The position numbers were made by a program, and so were the translations under genes. The notes beneath the pieces were generated by a model. It saw only the letters and a program-made list of their open reading frames with translations. It was not told the DNA's origin and ran no database searches. A stretch of 64,000 nucleotides of DNA, from positions 1-64,000 of the forward strand of contig OZ234499.1 of the NCBI GenBank assembly GCA_965153455.1, given 5' to 3'. Origin of the DNA: Sphagnum compactum. Lineage: Eukaryota; Bryophyta; Sphagnopsida; Sphagnales. Within the stretch, counting starts at the first letter, position 1; each line of letters starts with the position of its first letter. Below are positions 37,101 to 48,904 of the stretch, one piece after another.

Positions 37101-39064
37101 TCAACATATTCCCTATTCTGATGTTCAAACCATTAGATAAAGTTGACTATATTTTCACATTTACAAGTTCGTTTTAAAAGAAAGCTCACTCATACCTCCA
37201 GAAGATGACATTGAGCATGGAGGATCCTTACGGTTACTAACTCTTAAGACACATCTAAGCCTGACAACCTGAGAAGGACAACCTCCAGCAAACAACCTTC
37301 AAAAGCCTGTGTTGCCTTAACATCAAATTTCAAATTTTTTAGTGCAGAACATCACTGACTGGCATGAGATCTTTTCCGAGAAAAGACAGTGACACACCTT
37401 TACATAATCAGCATGGCCTGGGCAGTCCACATGAGCATAGTGTCGCTTCTCTGTCTCATACTCCACATGGGCCTGATCACAAGTCAAATCATGGAACATT
37501 AAATCTTCACCATTTCGAGTCTAATCCTGAAGTGCTTCAAATAGTAACATGCACCTCCTCTTGAGCCCTCAGCAAGGACAATAGTACTAAGGTGAAATGG
37601 CCTTGAATGGAATTCTCTGCCATGGCTATCACCACTTCCCGATGGTCAATTATGCACTGGACTCCTAATATCTGTGTCAAATCTAGAACAACTCACCGTG
37701 GCAATGGTGATACCGCGTTGCTTCTCTTCTGGTGCCTTGTCAATTTCATCAAATGCTACTGCCTTAGCCCTTCCATCCTCTGACAGAACCTGTCCAAACA
37801 AACCCCACTCAAGCTTCAAATCAGTTTTTGCAATGCATCAACAGAAATATCGAAAATACAATAATTGCTATTGATGTGGGGAAAAGGCCCATTGACAAAA
37901 GGGCAAGCCTTGGTCTCGGAGAAGAAGACCTCTTGAAGCCACTACAACTTAGGCAACTATATTTGCATAGGATTTGAGGTCGATAGTGACCATTGACTGA
38001 CTGAGGGTTTAGGGTTTAACAAATCTTGTAAATTTGAAAGCTTACATACAAGAGTCCACCACACTGCAGAACCCAGTTACACTACTGCTTCTCTTAGTTA
38101 ACTGCAACTAACAACTAAAAAAAATATTCTGAGAGATATCTGAGAGCTGAAGATGGCCAACGAAAAGGAAAGTAGCGAACCCTGGTGATGGCAGCAGTGA
38201 GAGTGGTTTTGCCATGATCAACATGTCCAATTGTCCCAATGTTCATATGTGGCTTTCTGCAACAAATCACACACATCATTCAGATGCATCAAACACTATT
38301 ATACATCTAGAGATCATCAAACCCTACACACCTCACCAACATTCAGAGTTTCTAAGGATTTGCACCAAAACCCTAACGATTGAAACTCTTGATCTTTATA
38401 CAGAAACAAGAGACCATTGCAAAACTCTGCACATTGTGTGTGTCACAAGTTGAAAACCCAGGTAAAGCCATTCCAACAAAGAAATGGAAAAACAGAGGAA
38501 GAAGAAGACTCGTCATCAGTCATACTTTTATTCTTCTAAATGAACCGTAACAGAAAAAACGAAGCAGAAAGAGGCAGAACTACTTACGTCCGAAGGAAAG
38601 TGGCCATTGATCTCTTCGACAAAGAGAACAACAACCCTCTCAAGTTGTATTCATTGGTGCATGTTGTTCCCACATGCACGAATGAATGATCCTGAATGTT
38701 AGTCCCTGCCCCTACTCTGATTATCCTCACATCTCCTGCCAAAAATATAAACCACAATACCCCACAAATCAGTGAGGATAATCAACAGCTGTGCTCTCTC
38801 AAAAGTAAGAAAGACAGACTCATACGCAATTGGTATTTCTGCTCCACGCTCTCATGGTGTTGCCTCCGTGACAATGACAGAGCTTCCCACAAGGGTTGTA
38901 ACTATTAACGTCCAACAGTTTGTCAGCCTTGTGCAACTGCTATTCTGAAAAGACTTACCACATGACAAGAAACCCCTTCTTTGAAACTGGCATCCCGCTC
39001 GATCAAGCGCCTGACCCGTCTCCCGGATCCAGAAACCGATATTGGACCGAACTCTCCCCGCCAT
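34179..39064 (-). CDS. Mitochondrial elongation factor Tu with gamma-carbonic-anhydrase-derived N-terminus
   Basis: EF-Tu delivers aminoacyl-tRNA to the mitochondrial ribosome as a GTPase. Thirteen exons (minus strand): 39064-38959, 38735-38588, 38256-38181, 37789-37697, 37472-37398, 37071-36967, 36604-36514, 36385-36180, 35720-35637, 35277-35212, 34956-34894, 34684-34444, 34246-34179. They sum to 1422 bases, 473 codons plus TGA, with every junction in phase; nearly all donors are GTAAGT-like (exon 3 uses GTTCGC). GTPase motifs are present: [17 protein letters not shown] and the SAL loop, then domains 2 and 3 to GAGVISKLL. The length is near the usual 450 or so. Exon 1 and half of exon 2 resemble gamma-carbonic anhydrase, not EF-Tu. 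No disabling change was seen. Start ATG 39064 is the first in-frame Met and matches the gamma-CA start. Confidence 0.93.
38588..39064 (-). other. Gamma-CA-derived exons of the EF-Tu gene (presequence)
   Basis: Exon 1 (39064-38959) encodes a mitochondrial gamma-carbonic anhydrase N-terminus with [13 protein letters not shown], a hallmark of the plant proteins. Exon 2 starts with [21 protein letters not shown], the gamma-CA beta-helix start, then changes within the same exon to an EF-Tu type end, [10 protein letters not shown]. The exon 1 donor is phase 1 and exon 2 completes the codon as Gly, so the splice is in frame. About 45-50 gamma-CA residues normally lying between the two pieces are missing, consistent with loss or skipping of a phase 1-1 exon. 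The intron (223 bp) shows no clear remnant. Confidence 0.85.
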
Positions 39065-39383
39065 TCCGTCTCTGCTACTACCTAAAGACTTGCTCTTTGT
39101 TTCTTCTTTCGCTGCTCCCAATCCACCAGTTCTGTTTCTTTCGTTTCTAAAACAACAGACGATTGCACAGAGGGAGAGAGAGAAACAAAAATCAAAAGAT
39201 TGCAGAGAGATTCCTAAAACGACTGCATCTCTGAGGAGCTCCTCGGTTGCGACCAGAGATGCAATTTGCAGATTGCAGCAATACGCAAGGAAACGAAGGG
39301 AGGAGCGAGGAAGCGCACCTTGCTGCTGGTGCTCAAGGGGATTTGCTCTTCGATGCTGTTCAGAAAAAAATAGGGTTTTTCGG

Positions 39384-39393
39384 AAACCCTAAA
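39384..39393 (-). promoter_or_regulatory. Telo-box upstream of the EF-Tu gene
   Basis: AAACCCTAAA lies about 320 bases upstream of the EF-Tu ATG. Telo-boxes (AAACCCTAA) are common in plant promoters of translation-related genes. A second, reversed TAGGGTTTTT sits at about 39371. Function is inferred from position and gene type. Confidence 0.45.
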
Positions 39394-39508
39394 TGTACGT
39401 GGTTTTCCCCAGAAAGGAAAAGGGAGGGCGGGGGGTTTAGGGGTTTTGCCATGGGTGAACCAGGCCAGGGTGAACCTGCACCCACACTGGTACCTTCACC
39501 AATTTGAG

Positions 39509-39725
39509 TGAGGCCTCTCTGTGACCATATTAAGCTTGGAAAATGTTAGATTTGGACTCAGAGATCCTGATTTACTCTAAGCAAGAGATACTCACGAAGA
39601 TTTAGAAGCAAGTTAAAAGGATTTTTGTGATCCATCTTCATTCAGTGAGGTCTCTTAGTGATCATATTAAGCTCAGAAAATGTTAGATTTGGACTCAGAG
39701 ATCCTGATTTGGACTAAGCCAAGGA
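39509..39725 (+). repeat. Direct duplication, period 137 bp
   Basis: A stretch with TTAGATTTGGACTCAGAGATCCTGATT preceded by ATATTAAGCT occurs at 39509 and again at 39646. Most bases match over about 75 positions. It is noncoding. Confidence 0.8.
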
Positions 39726-42700
39726 TATTCCTAACATTTAGAAATAAATTAACAGGTTTACATTGGTGGGTTGAATGATGACTCACAAGCTATCATCATT
39801 GCACACCATAAAACCTTGGAACACGTGGGGGAAGGTGAATTTCTACTCCAGCAATATACGGTTGTTTGATGGCTGCCTGTAATGCCCATGCTCTTGTTAT
39901 TTTCATGAAGCTCTTCTTCTTGGAATGTTGGAATTTGGGACAATTACAAAATTGGGTTACACTGCATTGTTGTAGGAGGCAGCTCCAAGTTTTTTTTATT
40001 GTTGGTCGAGAACTTGAAGTTATAGCAACCCTCATATCTACATCTCTATAAGTAGCTGTCTATTGGAACTAATTGGTTCTTATGGAAAATGATGCAATTG
40101 TTAACAAAACGAATTGTTGTTAGTGAGTTGCTACATGGCAAGTTTACTGTCAACAGTGTAGTTTGATTTTATCATTTGGAGGTGTTTCAACAATGCTTGC
40201 TTGCATGTGTGTAGGGTCACACAAATGGTCACCTTTCACTTTTGTATCACATGACATGAACTCTCCTTCTTGGTGATCATTATGTGGGGTAAGTAGTGTA
40301 TTGGGGATGAGTAATTCAAAAGAGTATGAAGACTTTGCCACGAGAAATCTAATTATTTTGGTTCACATTCGAAAGCAATTTATCAAATACCTCAAGAAGC
40401 AAGCTAATATGGGTGAGAGTAAACCCTACTTTGGCGTTGGGACCATGAATTTTTGTTTTTTAAATAGAAGAAGAAATGCAACAAACAAACTTGGGAAATT
40501 ATTTTCAGTGGATTTAAGGGTGCAAAAGTAGGTAAGGAATCTAGATCTCATTGCGTAGAGCATAGCAAGTGCATTGATTAGTGCATAGTGCATATGATTA
40601 TAACAAAAACAATGTTTCTGACATTGCATAACAATTGTTGTGCTTCAACCATTTGGACCTTAGGTATGTTATTTTCTTTGTCACACATGGATGATCATTC
40701 ACCCATAGTAATGTTGAAGTCAAGAACTGGTGCTGAAACTCTAAATCCTTTGTGCCATTAGCACTATTGATTGGCTTTATGTTGTATCTAAAATCAACAA
40801 TTTATATTGAAACATTGCAATTGGAAAAATGTAGTTTGTATCTCTCATCAAAAAAATTTGGTAGTTTTTTCACATTTTTGGTTAAAGTTGTCTCGTTGCA
40901 ATGGTGAAGGTGGTTCCAATATTTTACAACAGTGGATTGTTGAAAGTGTCTACAACCAATGACCATCTATTAGAAAGTTGTTTTAAAGTCTGATGTCTAG
41001 TTGTTCATAAGAGGATTCGAATCAATGTCAAAATGCCTAGCAAGGATGGAAGAATGTCTCAGAAGTTGTCTATACGAAGGCATTGGTGTTCTAAGATCAC
41101 CTTCGTGTGCAATAGGACATTGGTAGATCTAATTTTGGTTGTATTGAATCTTAGAGGCCCAATTCATAAAAAAGGAAATGACAACAACAATGAAATTGAA
41201 GGTCAAAGTTAGGAGATGCCAATGAAGGTGATGAAAACAATGTTGCTAATGATGGGTATGGCATCAATGATAAAGTAGTAGCAATGTCCATTACTAATGA
41301 AAATTTTGAGGATGCAATGACAAAGGAAGAACAACACATGATGAGTCAATCCTTGAATTATTTGAGCCTAAATAAAGGACATCCCCTTTTAATTCAATGT
41401 GATGAATATGTAGTTATTCAAGCCTTTGGTCCTAATGTTTTTTTCTTTCATCACCTTTCTCCTCCAAGCTATTAGGGAATGCTTATAGTGACAAAAAAAT
41501 TCATTTCATGGTGAAATTAAAAATGGCCTGCACCTCCCATAGTAACGAACACTTGTGTGTATTCATACGCATGGTGTACAATTTTCAAATAAAGTCATGA
41601 TTGATTGTTTGGAACATGTTTTTGGGATGGGCTTAGAAGGCCCTCGCACAAGCCACTTTTGTAAAAGCAAATGGTAACAAATTATATGTAGCACATAACT
41701 ATGTAAAGAAGATTTGCAAAGTTATGCAAGTGCTTTGGAAAGTGCACCAAATCATCCAAGTTTTAATGAAATATGAGCCCAATGTTGTTTTAACTATGTT
41801 ATTTGCCAAATTTAATTGGCGCATCCAAATTTTATCTCTTAATTTAAACTTACCAACATTACTTTCTGTGATGTGCACTTCACTATTCATCTATGAGTTC
41901 AACTAGAACAATTGATGATTCTTTGACAAGATAACATCATAAAAATGATTGAAAAAGGTGGCCTATTGGATGAAAGGAGACCAAGATTACCTTTAGCTAC
42001 ACAACCATTGTAGGTATGTGTAGTTGCATGCAGGGTCCATTGTTTGATCATATGTTTTTGGTCTGGTAGGATAATTATTTGGGACTACTTATCTTTCAAG
42101 TAGCCATGTATAATTGAGGTTGCATTGGTGATGAAATGCCCATTACAAATAAGAGGAACATTGAAAATTTTATGTGGATAAACTAGGTGTTGGTAGTTAT
42201 GGTGAAGGATCTAATAGGAAAAGGCATTTGGATTGAGCTTTAATCTTGAGGTGAGTTGCCCATTGTAGAATAATTATGCAAAAGCAATAAAAGAGAGCAC
42301 TAAAGCATTGAAGTTGGATCTGATCCAAACTATGTGAGGGCACACATGAGACATGCACAAGAATAGCTTAAGAACTTTGACGATGCCATTACAAGTATGG
42401 ATTATTTCCTTGAGAAACCAACCTTGTGTGAAATAGTGGAATGAAATATGATGCAAAGGTTTTTTTGATTTTCAACCATGAATTATTGATTAAAATTATA
42501 GCAAGAATCATGTGTGACTTTGTTGCCTTGAACCCTTGTATTGATTGATGATGGTGGAAAATATGTGTGTCATGCCTATCATCTTTATGCTTGGAAATAA
42601 CAGTGAATATGCCAATGCTGAGTTTTGGCTGGTCTTTGAATGCAGAAATACTCAATTGGTAAGTGGGGTTCAAATGGTTGGTAGCTGTAGAAGGACCACA

Positions 42701-43340
42701 AACGGGTAAAGCAATGATTCTTCAACTAATTATCACAACATTCTTTAAAATAAAACCTGCACAACAAGAAGGCATGTAGTCCATGCCAAAACCTTCTGGA
42801 ATCTGGAGATGAGGAGATGGAAAAGTCCACACAGATTCTTGCACATGTGAATAACACCATCGCCAAGGTGCTGAGTGCTAACCACAATTGAGAAGACAAT
42901 CAATATCAAAACAACTGTTCTTTATTTTCCGAGTAAGCAATGTGGACTGAAAAAGTGAGATCTGACCCAAAAAGAAAGAAAAAGTATAAGTCCAAAAGAA
43001 CGGCTCACCTTTATAATTTCATCTTTTTAGTCCAATAGATTGGGCCAAATGAAGGATGCCCCCTGAACAGATTAAAACTTGTTGAAAGTTACAAAATTAT
43101 TTCCTTAAAATCTATCCCTTTACAAGAGTGCTGTCATTGTTAAATAGGCCTTCTCCTTCTCGTAAAGCATTGCATAGATTTTATCTTTGTATTTTCATCT
43201 CCCGTTTTCAGCGAGGGAGATCTTCTGCGGTGGAAGGTATCAGCCAGGCTGGTACTAGGCAGCCTGTCACTATTTCTAAAAGTGAAAATGTCAGTATTTC
43301 TAAATGTGAAAAAATCTCAGCTCTGCTTTACGTAGGAAAA
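39726..43340. other. Gene-free sequence
   Basis: No frame longer than about 95 codons and no recognised motif. Frames at 40301-40531 (plus) and 42389-42673 (minus) are unassigned. It may hold old, unreadable mobile-element debris. Confidence 0.45.
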
Positions 43341-43350
43341 GGACCCAAGT

Positions 43351-43442
43351 ACAGGCCCTTCAGTGATTTTCCACCTATTCCCTCGGCCTGCTGGCCTCGG
43401 GCACAGATCTCAAATCACGGAAGGGCCTGTACTCAGGCCCTT
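43351..43442. promoter_or_regulatory. Inverted-repeat cluster 5' of the PPR-DYW gene
   Basis: ACAGGCCCTTC with eight further bases (43351-43369) pairs with 43412-43430 over 19 bases with one mismatch across a 42-base loop. The right arm also forms its own hairpin, AAGGGCCTG-TACT-CAGGCCCTT (43421-43442). The cluster lies about 300-390 bases upstream of the ATG. It could be a protein-binding or structural element; nothing more is shown. Confidence 0.4.
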
Positions 43443-43741
43443 CTCCTACCCCTCACACCAACTCGGGGCCCTTTGGCCTTTCGTGGCTTTTAGGGTTGCC
43501 TGTATGCGAGCGATCTTTTTAGCGTGCCGGGGGTTTGCAGGGTTTTAGTGCCATTGCAAGCAGACCGATGACATTGAATCTGGAATTGTCGCACCAAGAA
43601 ATGCGCATGTGGCGGTGGTGGGAGAGAGATTGCACGTGGGTCAGACGTTCGAGATGGAATTGCATGGGGTCTACTTAGGACGCTCTCGGATTGTGAGGAG
43701 CGAGAGAGAGGAATTTTGCCAAAGGTATTTGTGAAGCAGCA

Positions 43742-46700
43742 ATGTCTTCTTCAGCAACAGTGCAGCAATTGCCATGTGCAAGAAGATCTCACTCTTTTCT
43801 AGACGACGAAAGCAGCAGCATTAGCTTCACCACCACATGGAGAAGAGGGAAGTCGACCAAGAGGAGGAGCTCGCTGCTACGTGTCTGTGTGCACCCGCAA
43901 TTGCACTTAACCTATCAGCAACTTTTCCAGTACACTGCTCTTCTTCCCAGAGTGCACGGGATAGAAACAGAGGCGACTCTCCGAGTTCACGGCAATTGTA
44001 AGCTTTCTTGCGTTGTTGCTTTCTTGGGTCTGTCTATTGCACTTCATGGTTTGTTTGCTGAAAAATGTTGACCCTGATGTCTTCGGAAGCAAGTCGAAAG
44101 ATTGGACACATTCTATTCAGAACGCATGACCTCATCGTGGCTTCTATGTGATCAAACTACATCATTTTAAAGGAAGTTCTTATGCACTCGCTGCAGGTCA
44201 GAGAGAGAAACTGTGGCGGGAGTTCTTTTTCGATCCTTCGCAATGGTGGGATCACAGATCAGAGAAGGTAAGTGAACGTCAAACCTCTCAGAGTTCACAT
44301 GTGAACGGAGCCATAGCTTGTGTTAGTGTCAGTCTTGTTGCTCTCTCTTGGTTGCTATCCTTCCCTGGTCTAAACTTTGCAGAAATTCTTTACTGGTCCT
44401 TTGCACTAGTGGGATAGTAGTAGTAGTCTGGAGAAGGCAGCTGAATGCAATATGTTGATGAATAAGGTCAGTGCAGCTTTCTCTGTTCTTATGATGCCAT
44501 TTATGCCTGAGATGTGGAGAACACATGGCTGATCAACTTGATATGGATTTCTGGTTGTAGACAAATGAAAGGTATCCAGATTTCAAACACAAGAAGACAC
44601 AGGAAGCACTCTGGCTTGATGACCAACAAAAACTGCCATGGGTGGCAGCAGGGATAGCTGCAATGGCACCAGGCACAGTGCAATTGAACATTTTTGCATG
44701 GAATCAGAAGCTTACAAAATATGTGAAGGATGGCCAACCAGAGAAGGCAATGCAGCTTTTCCAACAGATGCAACGAGAAGGAATGAGTCCTGACACATTC
44801 ACTTTTGTTCAGGTGATTAAGGCATGTGCTGGTTTAGGAACACTTGAAGATGGCAGGCTTGTTCATAAGCAGCTCATTCAAAGTGGTTTCGAGTCTGATG
44901 TCTTTGTGTGCAATAGCTTGGTTGACATGTATGCAAAATGTGGGAGCATTGAGGATGCTTGGAGTGTGTTTAACAAGATGCCATCTCAAGATGTGGTCAC
45001 TTGGACTGTTATCATATTGGGACATGTGAAATGTGGGCGAGGGCAGAAGGCACTGGAACTATTTCGACAAATGCAACAAGAAGGTGTGCAGCCAGATTCT
45101 GTTACTTTTGTGGGGGTGCTGAATGCATGTGCCAGCATGGTTGCAATTGAAGAGGGCAGGTGTGTTCATCAGCAGATCATTCAATGTGGTTTGGAGTCGA
45201 ATGTCTTTGTGGCAAGTAGCTTGGTTGACATGTATGCAAAGTGTGGGAGCATTGAGGAGGCTCAGAGAGTGTTCTACAAGATGCCATCTCGAAATGTGGT
45301 CTCTTGGACTGCCATGATATTGGGACATGTGAACTGTGGCCAAGGACAGAAGGCACTGGAACTATTTCAACAAATGCAACAGGAGGGTGTGCAACCAGAC
45401 TCTGTTACTTTTGTTGGGGTGCTGAATGCATGTGCCAGCATGGTTGCAATTGAAGAGGGCAGGTGTGTTCATCAGCAGATCATTCAAAGTGGTTTGGAGT
45501 CTGATGTCTTTGTGGGTACTAGCTTAGTTGACCTGTATGCAAAGTGTGGGAGCATTGAGGATGCTTGGAGAGTGTTCAACAAGATGCCATCTCGAAATGT
45601 GGTGACTTGGAATGCCATGGTATTGGGACATGTAAAATGCGGCCAAGGGCAGAAGGCACTAGAACTATTTCGACAAATGCAACAGGAGGGTGTGCAACCA
45701 GACTCTGTTACTTTTGTGGGTGTGTTGAATGCATGTGCCAGTGTGGTTGCGATTGAAGAGGGCAGGTCTGTTCATCAGCAGATCATTCAAAGAGGTTTTG
45801 AGTCTGATGTCTTTCTCGGGAGCAGCTTGGTGGACATGTATGCAAAATGTAGGAGCATGGAAGATGCTCAGAGTGTGTTCAATAAGATGCAATCTCGAGA
45901 TGTTGTTACTTGGACTGCCATGATATTGGGACATGTGAAATGTGGTGAAGGGCAGAAGGCACTGGAACTATTTCGACAAATGCAACAGGAAGGTGTGCGG
46001 CCAGACCCTGTTACTTTTGTTGGGGTGCTGAATGCATGTGCCAGCGTAGTTGCCCTTGAAGAGGGCAGGTGTGTTCATCAGCAGATTGTTGAATATGGAT
46101 GGGATTCAGATGTCTTTGTGGTGAATAGCTTGGTGGACATGTATGCAAAATGTGGGAGCATTGAGGATGCTTGGAGAGTGTTCAACAGGATGCCATCTCA
46201 AGATGTGGTCACTTGGAATGCCATACTTGGAGGATGTGCCATGCATGGGCATGGTAAGGAAGCTCTTAAATATTTTGAACGGATGTGTGAAGAAGGTGTA
46301 CAGCCAGATGATATCACTTTTATTTGTCTTCTGTCAGCTTGTAGCCATGCAGGTTTGGTGGATGAAGGTGTGCACTGTTTTGCTTTGATGAGCATAGTCT
46401 ACGGGATTTCTACAAAATTAGAACATTACACCTGCATGGTGGACCTTCTTAGCCGTGCTGGCCATCTACAGGAGGCAGAGAAAATGGTAATGGCAATGCC
46501 TCGTAAACCTCAGGTGGCTGCTTTGATGGCTTTGCTTGGTGCTTGCAGAATTCATGGTAACATGGAGATGGCAGAACGTGTTGCCAAACAAATTCTTGAA
46601 ATGGAGCCTGAAAATGCCACTGGCTATGTACTGCTATCAAACATCTATGCTGCTGCTGGCGACAGGCATCTCTGTGAGAATGTTGAGCGGCAGAGAAAGG

Positions 46701-47128
46701 AAAAAGGTGCAAAGAAAGAGCCAGGTCGCACCTGGATTGAAGTAAATAATGAGGTGCATATGTTTGTAGTAGAGGATCGAGGCCACCCCCAGATGATTGA
46801 AATTCATGCAGAACTGCAAAGATTGTCAGGGCTCATGCATGATGCAGGGTATGTGCCTTGTACAGAATTTATTCTGGATGATGTGGAAGAAGAAGAAAAG
46901 TTATTTCATTGGTGTCACCATAGTGAGAAACTGGCTATTGCATTTGGTCTCATCAACACAGCTCCCGGTACTCCCCTTCGAATAAGAAAAAATCTGAGGA
47001 TTTGCAAAGATTGCCACACTTCCACAAAGTTCATTTCAAAAATAGTTGGGAGAGCCATCATGGTGAGAGATGCCAATCGCTTTCATCACTTTGAAGATGG
47101 TGTTTGTTCTTGCATGGACTACTGGTGA
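43742..47128 (+). CDS. PDF motif-PPR-DYW protein (organellar RNA editing factor)
   Basis: Exons 43742-43997, 44197-44267 and 44561-47128 join in phase to 964 codons plus TGA. Exon 1 encodes a Ser/Arg-rich organelle transit peptide. Exon 2 plus the start of exon 3 encode QREKLWREFF.DPSQWWDHRSEK and YPDFKHKKTQEALWL, which fit the PDF motif of organellar single-stranded DNA-binding (OSB) proteins. Then follow about five L-S-P PPR triplets, four of them nearly identical, E-type motifs, a PG box (PGRTWIEV) and a complete DYW deaminase: HSE, CKDCH and the C-terminal HHFEDGVCSCMDYW. PPRs read RNA one base per motif and DYW domains deaminate C to U in plastids or mitochondria. The start is supported by a paralogue with the same ATG. 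The 3' flank is shared with the pseudogene. Confidence 0.93.
45001..46212 (+). repeat. Four 303-bp PPR triplets in the PPR-DYW gene
   Basis: The same codon position recurs at 45088, 45391, 45694 and 45997, exactly 303 bases (101 codons, one P-L-S triplet) apart. DNA identity between units is high, including synonymous sites, indicating recent duplication inside the gene. Confidence 0.92.
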
Positions 47129-48865
47129 TGCTAGTGATCTGTCTTGTCTAGCACTATATCAAGTTCATTTTGCTTATGGTAGTATGTCTAGTGGTATTGA
47201 AAGACAGTCAAAGTTCAGCAGCCTTATCAGATGTGGTACAACTGAAAAGGTGGCCATGCAGTGGTCTCCCTGGAGTTTTGGTTTCATGCCTCTGCCATTT
47301 GTAACTCTTACATCTGGTGCCTCTTTCGTCTTTATGTATGTACAGAAATATTTTGGAAACTGAGCGGATGTTGAAACTATTAAAATGGATGATGAGGTGT
47401 GGACCAACAAAGGTTGGAGGTGTTAGTCTTGGCCTTTAGTGTTGTTGAATTGATCATTGTATCCACTAAGGAGTTGTAACATATGGATATAAGTGCCTGA
47501 AGAAGTAGGTCTTGTTATCTGCATAGTTTGAATAGAAGTGCAAATGTAATTGTAACAAACCATACAAACAGAAGATTAATCTCACTGCCCTTGTCATGGT
47601 GCTTTTTGTATTTGAGTTTCTTTTCATCTCTATCTGAAGATGACCTAAAGTCTTGACCCTTGTACCCTAACTTGAACCTGTAACCCTGAACTAGTATCAC
47701 TTGTTGAATGCAATTCAATGGTCTCCAATGAAGTGCTTGGTACTTTAGGTTTCTTTTTTCTCTTACATGTATTCACTTCACCTTGCACAGGCTTTTGTTG
47801 CTTGTGAGACCAGCCTCTTTTGAGGTTGCATCTTAACCTTCAAGTGGGGGAGCCCATTTCTGAGATTCACTTCAGCTGGTTGCCAAGTACTGGATTGTCT
47901 TGGTGACAATCACCTTGACCGTCACATGGTTATGATCTGTTGTCAGATGATGCAGAACAACCAGCAGATTGGACAAGTAGTTAGGCACTTGGACCACCTC
48001 CTCAGGATCAGCTTCATCTTGCTTGTGTGACACAACTCCCAGTGGGTCTTTGTGATCTGACATTGTTCTTCATCTCCCTCATCATCAGGCTCGAATCAAA
48101 CTTCTGGGTAATAAAATCTCAATCTCATTTGTGAATCTGGAGATGGAATTTAAGTCTTTGACAGGTTTTCGTTATTTTGTGTTGGTAAACCTTGTTCCTA
48201 GCGTGAATGTATAATCAGAACCACTTGGCCCACAAGGCACTTGAGGTTAATATACCCTGCAGGCACTCAACTTGTCCCACAAAGCTTGGACTAAAGTGAC
48301 ACAAGAGGTATATACTATGCACTATTGGGTGAGTTGCACAAACTAAGGTCAAGTCAAAAATTTTGTTGAATATTTCTTAAGTTGGATTGATACTTTTGTG
48401 TTCAGCATATCCAGGTTCAATCAATCAAGTGAAAAGTGGGTACATATGCAATAGGTGATTGGGTGATTGAACTATTGATTTCAGCAATTGGGTGCCAACC
48501 TAGGCTAAACATTTATCTACCTTTTCATTGCCAATGACTTTACTGTGAGATTGGACTTTTAAACTTGAGTGTTTCTGTTTTTTTCCTAATGGTGGAAATA
48601 CAATCCTTATATGGATAGTGTTCATATGTTTTAAGGGGCAACATCAATTGGTAATTTCGTAAATTGATGTCAGGTGCATGACAATTGTTCAGCACTTTGA
48701 AGTTCTTTGCAAAGTTGAAAACATTTAGTCTGACAGTTCAAGGAATGTTCCCCAGGTGTTATTGCGAACTGTGAGTTTGTGTTTTGGAACTTCATTGGAA
48801 CATTTTCTATTTCAACTATTTCTCGTTTGAATGAGCCTTACAAGGCAGAGCCATTATGCCCCCTC

Positions 48866-48904
<39 letters not shown>

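Noticed and set aside
38003-38018. TTTAGGGTTT motif in EF-Tu intron 3 as another telomere insertion
   Set aside because: Only about one and a half repeats, with no paralogue showing an empty site; chance or a telo-box cannot be excluded.
44834-46819. Many minus-strand and out-of-frame plus frames inside the PPR gene
   Set aside because: They are shadows of the 303-bp triplet periodicity of the real frame and share no domain.
44642-47128. PPR gene as a single exon starting at 44642
   Set aside because: That start is GTG inside a conserved PDF motif; coding sense continues upstream through two in-phase introns to an ATG conserved in the paralogue.
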